64,000 bases of DNA from an uncultured Lentibacter sp. (GTDB lineage: Bacteria > Pseudomonadota > Alphaproteobacteria > Rhodobacterales > Rhodobacteraceae). This document shows, piece after piece, positions 1 to 8,662 of this stretch. Position 1 is the stretch's first letter, and each line of letters starts with the position of its first letter. Position numbers and translations under genes: made by a program. The stretch lies in contig NZ_CAKZKL010000028.1 of assembly GCF_937123735.1 (NCBI RefSeq), positions 62,001 through 126,000 on the forward strand, in the 5' to 3' direction. The notes under the pieces are model-generated. The model saw nothing but the letters and a program-made list of their open reading frames with translations. It made no database searches and had not been told where the DNA came from.

Positions 1-491
1 TGGCGGTTGAAATAGGGGTTGCTCATTGGCCGGTAAAGCGCGCCCATATTGTGGCCACGCGCGATCAGATTGGCGCGCACCGCATCGTAATTGCCAAAAT
101 GCCCTGTCACCAGAATGACCGGGCGCCCCTCTTGGCGGGCGGCCTCCAGCGCGGCGAGGCCGGGGCCCGATATGGGGGCTTGCACGGCGCGGGCCTTGAA
201 GGGCGCGCCCGAGTAGATTTCGATCAGGGTGCGCCCGGCATTGTCGGGCACCGCGCGGCAGATCTCTTGAACCTGCGCCTCTGGCAGATCGGGGAGCACA
301 TGCGCAAGGTTGGCGCGCACCCGCGCCTGCCAACCGGCCAAAGGGGCCAAAATCCGCGCGGTGATCCAGCCCATCAGCGGCACACGCCAGCGATAGGGCA
401 GCAACAGCGCCAGACGGATCAACCCGGCAAACAGCAGATTGCTGAGAAAATAACCCGCACGCTTGCGCAGGGAGAGGGGCGCGGCTGTCAT
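1..491 (-). CDS. Lipid A biosynthesis-type acyltransferase (LpxL/HtrB family), 3' end outside the window
   Basis: This gene is not in the ORF track as a minus-strand entry; I translated the reverse complement from the ATG at 489-491. The visible 163 residues begin MTAAPLSLRKRAGYF, have a hydrophobic N-terminal segment, and contain GHFGNYD, the H-x4-D catalytic motif of lysophospholipid/lipid A acyltransferases. The family transfers a secondary acyl chain to lipid A or a related glycolipid at the inner membrane. The C-terminal half lies beyond base 1. Its start overlaps the stop of the upstream DMT gene by ATGA, so the two are probably co-transcribed. The family call is firm from the motif; which acyl acceptor is used cannot be told. 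Confidence 0.85.
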   Translation of the reverse strand, partial: MTAAPLSLRKRAGYFLSNLLFAGLIRLALLLPYRWRVPLMGWITARILAPLAGWQARVRANLAHVLPDLPEAQVQEICRAVPDNAGRTLIEIYSGAPFKARAVQAPISGPGLAALEAARQEGRPVILVTGHFGNYDAVRANLIARGHNMGALYRPMSNPYFNR

Positions 492-1354
492 GGTTTGCTC
501 TTAGGCTTGGCGTAGGTTTCGCGGTGCCAGACATAAATGCCAGAGGCCGCAATCACAAGCGCGCCGATCAGCGTGTAAAGATCCGGCACGGCGGAAAAGA
601 CAAAGAACCCATAGACCAGCGCAAAGAGGATACCAGCGTAGGAAAACGGTGCCAGCATGGCGGCCTCGCCCGCCATCAGCGCGCGGATCAGCGCCAGCTG
701 CCCCAAGGTTGCGCAAAGGGTGATTCCCACCATCAGCGGCACATCGCTCAGCCCCAGCTTCTGCCCGTAAAGCGGCAGGCTCAGCGTGAGCACCGCCGCG
801 CCGAACAAGGCGGTGTAAAACAGCGAGGTCCAAGCATCTTCATCGCGCCCCACAAAGCGCGTGACCAAAGCATAGGCCGAATAGCACATCGCCGCCGCCA
901 GCGGCAGCAGCGCATAGGGCGAAAACACCGCCGAGCCGGGCCGGATCACCAGATAAGCCCCGCCAAAGGCTGCCAAGATGGCCGCCGCACGGCGCAGGCC
1001 AAAGCGCTCGCCCAGAAAGAAGGCCGCCCCAAGGGTGATAAACACCGGATTGGTGGACATCACGGATGCGGCCTGCGCGAGGCCGATATTGGAGATGCCA
1101 AAGAAGAAAAAGCCGGTCGCGCCCAGCAGGCACACCGAGCGCGCCAGTTGCAGCTTGGGATAGCTTGTGCGCATGATCCGGCGAAAATCCGGCAAAATCA
1201 GCGCGGTGACAAGCAACGCCTGCCCGGTGTAGCGCACCCAGAGGGTGGTGAGCGTGCCAACCCGCTCGGCCAGAAGTTTGGCCATCATATCCATGCTGGA
1301 AAAGCAGAAAATGGCGGCAATCATCAGCAAGATCGCTTTGGTAGGGGAGGACAT
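488..1354 (-). CDS. DMT-superfamily (EamA) transporter
   Basis: Predicted inner-membrane exporter or permease with about ten hydrophobic segments arranged as two EamA repeats. The motif WVRYTGQ follows TM1-2, and repeat two starts near YALLPLAAAMCYSAYALVTRFV. The ORF track extends to 1438, but the first 28 residues (MPAQTASAFPCAQ...) look non-membrane and atypical, so I chose the ATG at 1354 (MSSPTKAILLM), giving 288 residues, normal for the family. No clear Shine-Dalgarno is visible, so the start is approximate. Substrate unknown; EamA relatives export amino acids or metabolites. It overlaps the acyltransferase gene by 4 bp. It is one of four EamA genes in this window. Confidence 0.85.
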   Translation of the reverse strand: MSSPTKAILLMIAAIFCFSSMDMMAKLLAERVGTLTTLWVRYTGQALLVTALILPDFRRIMRTSYPKLQLARSVCLLGATGFFFFGISNIGLAQAASVMSTNPVFITLGAAFFLGERFGLRRAAAILAAFGGAYLVIRPGSAVFSPYALLPLAAAMCYSAYALVTRFVGRDEDAWTSLFYTALFGAAVLTLSLPLYGQKLGLSDVPLMVGITLCATLGQLALIRALMAGEAAMLAPFSYAGILFALVYGFFVFSAVPDLYTLIGALVIAASGIYVWHRETYAKPKSKP

Positions 1355-1475
1355 GGGGCCACAGCTTTGTGAGAAAAATCCTGCCAAGCCTATCGGGCTT
1401 TGCGCGCAAGGGAAAGCAGAAGCCGTCTGCGCGGGCACGCGCTTTTAGGGGCACGGGCCTTTTGGGCGCGCGGGT

Positions 1476-2543
1476 CTAGCCTTCAGAGTCGTCCTCTTCG
1501 GCGATAACCAGTGTCAGCTCGCCGGCGCTTTGCAGCGCGCCAATGGCGGCAACCACGGCATTCATGGCAGCCTCGCCCTCTTTGGGTTTGACGCGGCCGG
1601 ACTCGGCGATTTCCTCGCGCATACCTTCGGCCATGCGCTTGGAGATATTGCCCAGGATATATTCGGCGCTGGCGCGCAGGCCCTCATCTTCGGTGGCCAG
1701 CGCAAAGGCGAGTGCGGTGCGCAGCTGTTCAGGGTCGACCTCGCGGGTGATCTTGGGCACATCCACAGCCCCGACGCGGGCGGGGATATGCACGAAGGTG
1801 AAGATTGCCTTTTGCAGGCGTTGGCCAAAATCGGCGTCCTCCTCGGTGAGCCCGCTGAGCAGCGCATCGCGGGTTTCCGAATTGGCAATGTTGAGAATCG
1901 CCCCGAGCCGCTCGACGGGGTCGTCCTCAAAGGCGCGCGGGCTTTCATGCTCAAATTGCGCGGCGAGCGAGAGGCCGATCCTGTCAACGGCGCCGGGGGT
2001 GACCTGCCCGGTGAGCGAGACGGCATAGCTGATGCGGCGCGCCTCCGGCCCCGGGATCTGGCCGAGCAGCTCGGCGGCCAAGGGCACCGGCAGCTTGGAG
2101 AGCAGAACCGCGGCCACCTCGGTGCTTTCCTGGCTGAGCAGGGGCAGCAGCTTTTCGGCGGGCAAGGCGCGAATTCTGTCCCAGGGATCACCGACCTGGC
2201 GCACCCCAGCCTCTTTGCGCAGCCGCGCGGCTGTGACAGGGGAAATGCGCCCTTCAAGGCTTTGCAGCGCTTCGGCCAGTCCGGCGGGGAAGACAAGGCC
2301 CATGGCCTCGATTTCGCGGGCAAATTCGGCCAGCACATTGGCCAGGGTTTCCCGGTCGATATACCCCATGTCGCCGATGGCAGCGGTGAGGGTGCTCTGG
2401 CTCTCTTCGGAGAGGCGCTCCAGCGGCACATCGGCCCCCTCCTTGAGCAAGAAGCGCACAATGATGGCGGCTTTCTGCGCAGAGGTGAGCGCGGGAGACA
2501 TGCGGCTGGGCGCTAGGCTGGCGAGGGGCTGCATCGCGGACAT
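1476..2543 (-). CDS. fliG: Flagellar motor switch protein FliG
   Basis: 355 residues with the FliG organisation: an N-terminal helical domain beginning LTSAQKAAIIVRFLLKEG, a middle domain with LPLLSQESTEVAAVLLSKLP at the place of the family EHPQ segment, and a C-terminal rotor domain with FTFVHI and the charged helix region ILGNISKRMAEGMREE. FliG sits in the switch complex and transmits torque from the stator to the MS ring. AGGAAG lies a few bases before the ATG at 2543. No other flagellar gene is in the window, so it is an isolated copy. The middle-domain EHPQ residues are replaced by SQES, so it is a diverged FliG. Confidence 0.88.
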   Translation of the reverse strand: MSAMQPLASLAPSRMSPALTSAQKAAIIVRFLLKEGADVPLERLSEESQSTLTAAIGDMGYIDRETLANVLAEFAREIEAMGLVFPAGLAEALQSLEGRISPVTAARLRKEAGVRQVGDPWDRIRALPAEKLLPLLSQESTEVAAVLLSKLPVPLAAELLGQIPGPEARRISYAVSLTGQVTPGAVDRIGLSLAAQFEHESPRAFEDDPVERLGAILNIANSETRDALLSGLTEEDADFGQRLQKAIFTFVHIPARVGAVDVPKITREVDPEQLRTALAFALATEDEGLRASAEYILGNISKRMAEGMREEIAESGRVKPKEGEAAMNAVVAAIGALQSAGELTLVIAEEDDSEG

Positions 2544-2660
2544 TTGGCTTCCTATCTGACTGGGTCAGACCCTAGGACGAACCCCCTAAGAAAGCCTTTC
2601 GCCCCCCGCAGCCACCAGCGTTTTCTGGCGCCGTTTTGAGCCAAGTTTGCCTAAAATTGT

Positions 2661-2690
2661 CAGCGCCTCGGCTGACGAGCCGGGGCGCTG
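2661..2690 (-). terminator. Stem-loop downstream of mrpG
   Basis: Read on the minus strand, AGCGCC-C-CGGCT pairs with AGCCG-A-GGCGCT around a CGTC loop, an 11-bp stem with one mismatch. It is followed by GACAATTTTAGG. It lies just past the mrpG stop and before fliG. The U-tract is weak, so termination may be incomplete or the hairpin may act as a 3'-end stabiliser. Confidence 0.5.
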
Positions 2691-2698
2691 GTCTGGTG

Positions 2699-3088
2699 TC
2701 ATTGGGAGCTGTGTGGTGGGGACTGGCCGGGCTCTTTTGGGGTGTTGAGCGTTGACCAGGTTTCGTCCTGCGGCGGCGCGGGCGGGGTATCACAGCTGCG
2801 CTGGTGGATGTTCACCTTGGCAATGAAGTTGGCCGAAATCGGCGCGGTGACAAACAGAAAACCCATGATCAGCAGCTCGTGATAGGAGGGGGCCCCGCTG
2901 AGAAAGCCGTGCAGCATGGAGGCCAGCAGCAATGCGCCGATCCCCACGGTGCCGATTTTGGTGGGCGCGTGCAGCCGGGTCATCGGGTCGTTGAACTTGA
3001 GCAGGCCGATGGCGGCGACGCTGGCAAAGCCCGCCCCGATCAGCAAGAGGGCGGCGGTGAGATAGGTTCCGAGGATGGCGGCTGTCAT
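2699..3088 (-). CDS. mrpG: Mrp antiporter subunit G (MnhG/PhaG)
   Basis: 129 residues with three hydrophobic segments and the MnhG-typical stretch LLKFNDPMTRLHAPTKIGTVG. It is the last subunit of the multisubunit monovalent cation/proton antiporter, an inner-membrane complex that exchanges Na+ or K+ for H+ and supports pH and salt homeostasis. The C-terminal about 35 residues (PPAPPQDETWS...) are hydrophilic and longer than in minimal MrpG proteins. It overlaps mrpF by ATGA. Confidence 0.92.
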   Translation of the reverse strand: MTAAILGTYLTAALLLIGAGFASVAAIGLLKFNDPMTRLHAPTKIGTVGIGALLLASMLHGFLSGAPSYHELLIMGFLFVTAPISANFIAKVNIHQRSCDTPPAPPQDETWSTLNTPKEPGQSPPHSSQ

Positions 3089-3372
3089 TCGATGATGTCC
3101 CCCCGCAGGATAAAGCGCGCAAGCGCGACGGTTGACACAAAGCCCAGCATGGCAATCAGCAGGGTGACTTCAAAATAGATCCGCACCCCCTGGTGCAACC
3201 CCAGCAGGATGACCAGGCCCAGCGCGTTGATGACCATGGTGTCCAGCGCCAGGATCCTGTCGCCCGTGCTGGGGCCGATGACCAGGCGGATCAGGCACAT
3301 GAGTTGCGCAAAGGCGAGGGCGGCAAAGGCCAGCACAAGCGCCAGCGCAAACAGCTCGGGAGCGGTGATCAT
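3085..3372 (-). CDS. mrpF: Mrp antiporter subunit F (MnhF/PhaF)
   Basis: 95 residues, three predicted transmembrane helices, with the family motif RLVIGPSTGDRILALDTM after TM1-2. It is a small structural subunit of the Mrp complex, thought to form part of the cation path together with MrpE and MrpG. It overlaps both neighbours by 4 bp (ATGA), so translation is probably coupled through E, F and G. The length is normal for the family. Confidence 0.93.
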   Translation of the reverse strand: MITAPELFALALVLAFAALAFAQLMCLIRLVIGPSTGDRILALDTMVINALGLVILLGLHQGVRIYFEVTLLIAMLGFVSTVALARFILRGDIIE

Positions 3373-3872
3373 GCGAAAATCTCCTTCAGGCGGGCTTCGT
3401 AGCGGGTTTTGATCTCGTCGCGCACGGCGTCGGGGGTGGTGGTGTGCAGCACATGCACCAGCAGGCTGTGGCCTTCATCGGAAAGGTCAGCAGAGACCGT
3501 GCCCGGGGTGAGGGTGATGGTGCCGGCGAGCATGGTGATGGCCTCTGGCGCGCGCAGCTCCAGTGGCACGACAATCCAGGCGGGCCGGAGCTTTGTGTTG
3601 GGCACGGTGAGCACGATCCAGGCAACCTGAAGGTTGGCGACCATGATGTCCCAGATCACCAGCAGCGCATAGCGGGCCATTTTGCCGCTGCGAAAGCTTT
3701 GCGGGCGGTCGGGCCACCACGGGGCGGTGATCAGCGGTATCACGATGCCCAGGATCAGTCCGAAGACAGCCATGCCGGCGCTGAACTGGTTTTGCAGCAG
3801 GATCCAGACCACCGCCAGCAGCAGGGTGAGCACGGGGTGGGGCATGAGCCAGTGAAGCAGGCGGCGTGCCAT
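3369..3872 (-). CDS. mrpE: Mrp antiporter subunit E (MnhE/PhaE)
   Basis: The ORF track begins at 4145, inside mrpD. I place the start at the ATG at 3872 (MARRLLHWLMPHPVLTLLL), one base after the mrpD stop, giving 167 residues. Two N-terminal membrane helices are followed by a cytoplasmic domain with the MnhE signature TITLTPGTVSADLSDEG. The extra 91 residues in the track are an out-of-frame reading of mrpD. MrpE is required for assembly or activity of the antiporter. Confidence 0.93.
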   Translation of the reverse strand: MARRLLHWLMPHPVLTLLLAVVWILLQNQFSAGMAVFGLILGIVIPLITAPWWPDRPQSFRSGKMARYALLVIWDIMVANLQVAWIVLTVPNTKLRPAWIVVPLELRAPEAITMLAGTITLTPGTVSADLSDEGHSLLVHVLHTTTPDAVRDEIKTRYEARLKEIFA

Positions 3873-3873
3873 G

Positions 3874-5427
3874 TCAGTGATCCTTCTTCTGCGGGTCGGG
3901 GGTGCTGAGTTTGCCCGGCGTCTCCAGCACGGTGCTGATATAGGGCTGCGGCGCAAAGAGCTGTGCGGCGATCTTGCTGGTGTAGCCGTGCGCGGCCCCG
4001 GCAAAAACCGTGTGCAGAGCCAGCAGGGCGAGCAGCCCGCCAACCGCCAGATAGGCCAGCGGGGCTGGCACGCTGGCGGGGGCCATATCTTCGGGGGCGG
4101 TGATGCTCTTGGCTTTCCAGAAGAGCTGGCTGCCCGCGCGGGCAAACCCCAGAATGCTCACAAGGCTAGAGAGCAGCACCACGGCCCAGATCAGCGCGGC
4201 CTGCGGTGTTGCCAGCGCGGCCTGAAGCAGCAGGAGCTTGCCCAGAAAGCCCGAGAGCGGCGGCAGACCGGCCATCGCGATGGCACCGGCAAAGAAGAGC
4301 GCAGCAGTGAGCGCGGCCCCGGCCATTGGCGGCTGCGCTGTGAGCGCGAGGCTGCCGCCGCGGCCTGTGCGCACCAGATCGCTGATCAGAAACAGTGCCG
4401 CCCCTGCGAGGGTGGAGTGCACAATGTAATAGAGCGCAGCGGCGATGGCCTCGGGCGTGAAGAGCGAGATCATCACCATGACCATGCCCATGGAGCCGAT
4501 GACGGCAAAGGCGACGAGCCGCTCCAGGCGTTTTGCCGCAAGCACACCGATCATCCCCAGAGCCACCGACACAAGCGCCGCCGGCAGCAGCCAGAGGTCA
4601 TGCAAGCCCTGTGTCACCGAAAGCTCGGGCGGGAAGATCAGAGTATAGACGCGGATGATGGCGTAGGCGCCCACCTTTGTCATGATCGCAAAGAGCGCGG
4701 CCACGGGCGCGGGGGCTTCGGCATAGCTGGAGGGCAGCCAGAAGTGCAAAGGCACAAGCGCGGCCTTGATGGCGAAGACCAGAAGCAGCAACACCGCAGC
4801 GACCCGGATGCCGACCGTCTCCTCGGCGCTCACAAGCGTGACGCGCTGGGCCAGATCGGCCATGTTGAGCGTGCCCGTCTCGGCATAGATTGCGCCGAGC
4901 GCAAAGAGAAACAGCGTTGAGCCGATGAGGTTGAAGAGCACATATTGCACGCCTGCGCGCAGGCGGGCTGTGCCGCCCGCGTGGATCATCAACCCGTAAG
5001 AGGCGATGAGCAGCACCTCGAAGAACACGAAGAGATTGAACAAATCGCCCGTCAGGAAGGCCCCCAGAATGCCCATGAGCTGGAACTGAAAGAGCGCATG
5101 AAAGTGCCGCCCGCGCGCATCCCAGCCCGAGCCGATGGCATAGAGCAGCACAAAGAGCGCCAGAACCGTGGTGAGCAGCACCATGAGGGTGGACAGCCTG
5201 TCACCCACAAGCACGATGCCGAAGGGGGCGGCCCAATCGCCGAGCTGGTAGAGGGTGATTGTGCCATCCGCAGCCTGCCAGGCCAGCGCGGCGGCAATGC
5301 CGATAAGGGCGAGCACGCCCGCCAGCGACAGCACCCGCTGGATCCCAATATGATAGCGCGCCGCCAGAACGATAAACGGCGCAAGCAGCGCAGGCAGAAC
5401 AACCGGTGCAATGAGCCAATGGGTCAT
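3874..5427 (-). CDS. mrpD: Mrp antiporter subunit D (MnhD/PhaD), NuoN/NuoM-like
   Basis: 517 residues, about 14 transmembrane helices, a member of the proton-conducting family shared with complex I NuoL/M/N. The stretch FAIKAALVPLHFWLPSSYAE carries the lysine and HFWLP motif of the ion-translocating channel, and MTKVGAYAIIRVY follows it. Together with MrpA it forms the antiporter core. The start overlaps mrpC by ATGA. Length and position match the canonical gene order. Confidence 0.95.
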   Translation of the reverse strand: MTHWLIAPVVLPALLAPFIVLAARYHIGIQRVLSLAGVLALIGIAAALAWQAADGTITLYQLGDWAAPFGIVLVGDRLSTLMVLLTTVLALFVLLYAIGSGWDARGRHFHALFQFQLMGILGAFLTGDLFNLFVFFEVLLIASYGLMIHAGGTARLRAGVQYVLFNLIGSTLFLFALGAIYAETGTLNMADLAQRVTLVSAEETVGIRVAAVLLLLVFAIKAALVPLHFWLPSSYAEAPAPVAALFAIMTKVGAYAIIRVYTLIFPPELSVTQGLHDLWLLPAALVSVALGMIGVLAAKRLERLVAFAVIGSMGMVMVMISLFTPEAIAAALYYIVHSTLAGAALFLISDLVRTGRGGSLALTAQPPMAGAALTAALFFAGAIAMAGLPPLSGFLGKLLLLQAALATPQAALIWAVVLLSSLVSILGFARAGSQLFWKAKSITAPEDMAPASVPAPLAYLAVGGLLALLALHTVFAGAAHGYTSKIAAQLFAPQPYISTVLETPGKLSTPDPQKKDH

Positions 5428-5780
5428 GGGCGGGCCTCCGGGCTGTCTTGTGCAGAGGCGGGCGCATCATCCACACGGTCGTCATCGGAGCCAAGAAAGG
5501 CCCCAAGCCCGATCATCACCACAACGGCTGTCATGCCAAAGGAAATGACGATGGCTGTGAGCACAAGCGCTTGTGGCAGCGGATCGGCGTAGCCGATGGC
5601 GCCTTCGCGCAGAATGGGCGCGCCGCCGATGGTGAGGCGGCCTGAGGTGAACAAAAAGACATTGACCGCATAGGTGAGCAGCGAGATGCCCAGTATAACC
5701 GGGAAGCTGCGCAGGCGCAGCACGAGGTAGATCCCCCCTGCGGTGAGAGCGCCGATGGCGGAGGCCACGAGAAATTCCAT
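5424..5780 (-). CDS. mrpC: Mrp antiporter subunit C (MnhC/PhaC), NuoK-like
   Basis: 118 residues, three transmembrane helices, NuoK-like, with LGISLLTYAVNVFLFTSGRL and the conserved DPLPQALVLTAIVIS. The ORF track starts at 5819, but the upstream MIRKPTPPRRACR is the translated end of mrpAB. The ATG at 5780 (MEFLVASAIGALTAG) lies one base past the mrpAB stop and matches family N-termini. Its C-terminal tail after the last helix (GSDDDRVDDAPASAQ) is acidic and probably cytoplasmic. Confidence 0.93.
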   Translation of the reverse strand: MEFLVASAIGALTAGGIYLVLRLRSFPVILGISLLTYAVNVFLFTSGRLTIGGAPILREGAIGYADPLPQALVLTAIVISFGMTAVVVMIGLGAFLGSDDDRVDDAPASAQDSPEARP

Positions 5781-5781
5781 T

Positions 5782-8652
5782 CTACACGCCCTCCTTGGCG
5801 GTGTTGGTTTGCGGATCATCCCGCGAGGGGTCTATGTCCATCGGGTGTTCTGTTTCCGGGGTATGGGCGCGGCGGGCAAGGCGCGAGAAGCTCTCCAGCG
5901 AGAGCATCACCGCACCGACCACCGCGAGGAACACCCCGAGATCAAACAGGGCGGCGGTGGCCAGTTCGAACTTTTCGAACGGCGGGATGCGCACATAGGT
6001 GAAATCCGATGTCAGGAAGGGTTTGCCAAAGAACCAGGCTCCGAGCCCTGTCAGCCCGGCAATCAGCACCCCGGTGCCGATGATGCCGTGATAGGGGTAG
6101 CGCAGCCGCGCCGTGGCCCAGGAAAACCCGCTGGCCATATATTGCATGACCACCGCAATGGCCACGATCAGCCCGGCAATGAAGCCGCCACCCGGCTCGT
6201 TATGGCCGCGCAGGAAGATGTAAAAGCCCACCAGAAGCACCAGCGGCATAATCCCGCGGGTGAGCACCACCATCATCATGGGGTGCATATCGCCCGCGAG
6301 GGGCTGGTCGGGGGTGCGGTTGAGCAGGCGCGCCCGCACGGGGCCGCCCAGCAGCGTTTCGGTGAGCGCGTAGATCAGCAGTGCCGCGATTCCAAGCACG
6401 ATGATCTCGCCGTAGGTGTCAAAGCCACGGAAATCCACGAGGATCACGTTCACCACATTGGTGCCGCCGCCGCCCTTGTAGGAATTGGCAAGGTGAAAGC
6501 CGCTGATCGGATCGCTGACAGCGTTGCGCAGCAGGTAGTGGTAAGCGAGCCCGAAGGCGGCCAGTCCACCGGCGATGGCCAATCCGGCGTCACGCAAGCG
6601 GCGCAGCACCGAGCTTTCTACCGGCGTGCGGTTGGGCAGGAAGTTGAGCGCCAGCAGCAGCAAGATGATGGTCACGACCTCAACGGTAAATTGGGTCATT
6701 GCAAGGTCTGGCGCGCTGAAAAAGACAAAGCCAATAGAGACCATGAGGCCGATGATGCCCATCAAGATGAGCGACAACAGACGGTTGCGGTGCAAAAGCA
6801 CAAGCCCCGCCGTGGCGGCGAGCACCATGAGCCAAGCGGCCACAGGCACGGCGCCAACCGGCTGCAAGGCGCGGGTGGCGGGCGCCAGCGTGCCGCTGTC
6901 ATAGGCGTGATAGCCCGCCGCGAGGATGGTGGCTGTGGCGATGGCGGCGTAGCGGCTGAAGGCCCCGTTGTGCAGGGGCAGGACAAGCTTTTCTGCCAGC
7001 GTGGCCACGGCCTGAACGAGCGCTTCAAAGATTTGTTTGGCTTCGGGGCGCGGGGCCGCCTCCCAAAGGCGCAGGGCAGGGTTGAACACCGCCAGCAAGA
7101 GGAGGCCGCCGATTACTGCCGCGATGGACATGAAGAGCGCGGGCACAAGGCCGTGCCAGATTTTGAAATAGGCTTTGGGAACCTCGCCCGCTTCGCCCAG
7201 CACTGCGGCTGTGACGAGCTTCACAAACGGCTCCGCCAGGAAGGGTGCCACGCCGATCGCCACCACCGGCAGCATCAGCAGCGCGGGCGGCAGCCAGAGG
7301 CCGGCGGGCGGATCATGCGGCTTGGCAGGGTAATCTGCGCGCACGGGGCCAAAGAAAACATGGCCAATGAGGCGGAAGCAATAGGCCGCCGAGAAGAGCG
7401 AGCCGAAGGTGGCCAGCGCGGGCACGAGCCAGGGTGCGCCGAAGAGCGCGGTTTTCGTGGCTTCTTCGAGCATCATCTCTTTGGAGAGGAAGCCGTTGAG
7501 CAAGGGAATTCCCGCCATCGACAGCGCAGCCAGCGTGGCGATCACGAAGGTGACGGGCATGAGCTTGCGCAAGCCGCCGAGGCGGCGGATGTCGCGGGTG
7601 TGGGCCTCGTGATCTATGATGCCTGCGGACATGAAGAGCGCGGCCTTGAAGGTGGCGTGGTTGAGGATGTGAAACATCGCCGCCATGGCGCCAAAGGCCG
7701 TGCCTGTGCCCAAAAGCATGGTGATGAGGCCGAGGTGGCTCACTGTGGAGAAGGCCAGAAGCGCTTTCAGGTCATGCTTGAAAAGCGCGATGACCGCGCC
7801 GAGCACCATGGTGATGAGCCCCGCTGTGGTGACAATGACGAACCATTCAGGCGTGCCCGAAAGCACCGGCCACATGCGCGCCATGAGGAAGATACCCGCC
7901 TTCACCATGGTGGCGGAATGCAGATAGGCCGAAACCGGCGTGGGCGCGGCCATGGCGTGTGGCAGCCAGAAGTGGAAGGGGAACTGCGCCGACTTTGTGA
8001 AACAGCCCAAGAGGATGAGCAGGAGCGCGGGGAGATAGAGCGGATCGGCCTGAATAAGCGCACGGTTTTGCAGAATGACGCTGAGATCAAAGCTGCCGAC
8101 GATATTGCCCAGCAGCAGCATCCCACCGACCATGGCAAGCCCGCCCATGCCTGTGACGGTAAGGGCCATGCGCGCGCCTTGGCGGCCTTCGGGTAGGTGC
8201 TTCCAATAGCCGATGAGCAGGAAGGAGGAGAGCGATGTCAGCTCCCAGAAAATGAGCAAAAGCAGGATGTTATCAGACAGCACGATGCCCACCATCGCGC
8301 CCTGGAACATGAGCAGATAGGTGAAAAACTCGCCCATGTTGTCGTCGCGGCTGAGGTAGTTGCGCGCATAGGCGATGATGAGCAGGCCGATGCCGAGGAT
8401 GAGCAGGGCAAAGAAAAAGCCGAGGCTATCAAGCATGAGCGTGAAGTTGAGGCCCAAAAGCGGCATCCACTCGATCCGCGCCATGACAACCTCGCCGGCA
8501 AGGATGGCCGGCAGGTTGGTGAGCAGGCCGATGAAGGCGGCGAGCGAGACTGTGAAGGTGACGCCGGCTGTGGCGGCGCGGCCCGCAGAATTCATCAGCC
8601 CTGGAAGCAGGGCGCCGAGGAACGGCAGAAGGACAATGAAGAATAGGGACAC
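5782..8652 (-). CDS. mrpAB: Fused Mrp antiporter subunit A/B (MnhA-MnhB)
   Basis: 956 residues. The N-terminal about 780 residues are MrpA (NuoL-like) with the channel segment FTKSAQFPFHFWLPHAMAAP. The C-terminal about 160 residues, from MHPMMMVVLTRGIMPLVLLVG through GHNEPGGGFIAGLIVA, are MrpB. A-B fusion is typical of the group-2 (Pha-type) operon. The track starts at 8733, but a consensus AGGAGG lies 4 bases before a GTG at 8652 (VSLFFIVLLPFLG), which I take as the start. It is first in a six-gene operon, AB-C-D-E-F-G, that extrudes Na+ or K+ for protons at high pH or salinity. Confidence 0.95.
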   Translation of the reverse strand: MSLFFIVLLPFLGALLPGLMNSAGRAATAGVTFTVSLAAFIGLLTNLPAILAGEVVMARIEWMPLLGLNFTLMLDSLGFFFALLILGIGLLIIAYARNYLSRDDNMGEFFTYLLMFQGAMVGIVLSDNILLLLIFWELTSLSSFLLIGYWKHLPEGRQGARMALTVTGMGGLAMVGGMLLLGNIVGSFDLSVILQNRALIQADPLYLPALLLILLGCFTKSAQFPFHFWLPHAMAAPTPVSAYLHSATMVKAGIFLMARMWPVLSGTPEWFVIVTTAGLITMVLGAVIALFKHDLKALLAFSTVSHLGLITMLLGTGTAFGAMAAMFHILNHATFKAALFMSAGIIDHEAHTRDIRRLGGLRKLMPVTFVIATLAALSMAGIPLLNGFLSKEMMLEEATKTALFGAPWLVPALATFGSLFSAAYCFRLIGHVFFGPVRADYPAKPHDPPAGLWLPPALLMLPVVAIGVAPFLAEPFVKLVTAAVLGEAGEVPKAYFKIWHGLVPALFMSIAAVIGGLLLLAVFNPALRLWEAAPRPEAKQIFEALVQAVATLAEKLVLPLHNGAFSRYAAIATATILAAGYHAYDSGTLAPATRALQPVGAVPVAAWLMVLAATAGLVLLHRNRLLSLILMGIIGLMVSIGFVFFSAPDLAMTQFTVEVVTIILLLLALNFLPNRTPVESSVLRRLRDAGLAIAGGLAAFGLAYHYLLRNAVSDPISGFHLANSYKGGGGTNVVNVILVDFRGFDTYGEIIVLGIAALLIYALTETLLGGPVRARLLNRTPDQPLAGDMHPMMMVVLTRGIMPLVLLVGFYIFLRGHNEPGGGFIAGLIVAIAVVMQYMASGFSWATARLRYPYHGIIGTGVLIAGLTGLGAWFFGKPFLTSDFTYVRIPPFEKFELATAALFDLGVFLAVVGAVMLSLESFSRLARRAHTPETEHPMDIDPSRDDPQTNTAKEGV

Positions 8653-8656
8653 GAGA

Positions 8657-8662
8657 CCTCCT
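8657..8662 (-). promoter_or_regulatory. Ribosome binding site deciding the mrpAB start
   Basis: AGGAGG on the minus strand, 4 bases before the GTG at 8652. It supports the internal GTG over the upstream ATG at 8733 listed in the ORF track. Confidence 0.8.

Noticed and set aside
5743-8196. 817-residue plus-strand ORF opposite mrpAB
   Set aside because: Charged, His/Arg/Gly-rich shadow of a membrane protein; no family motif.
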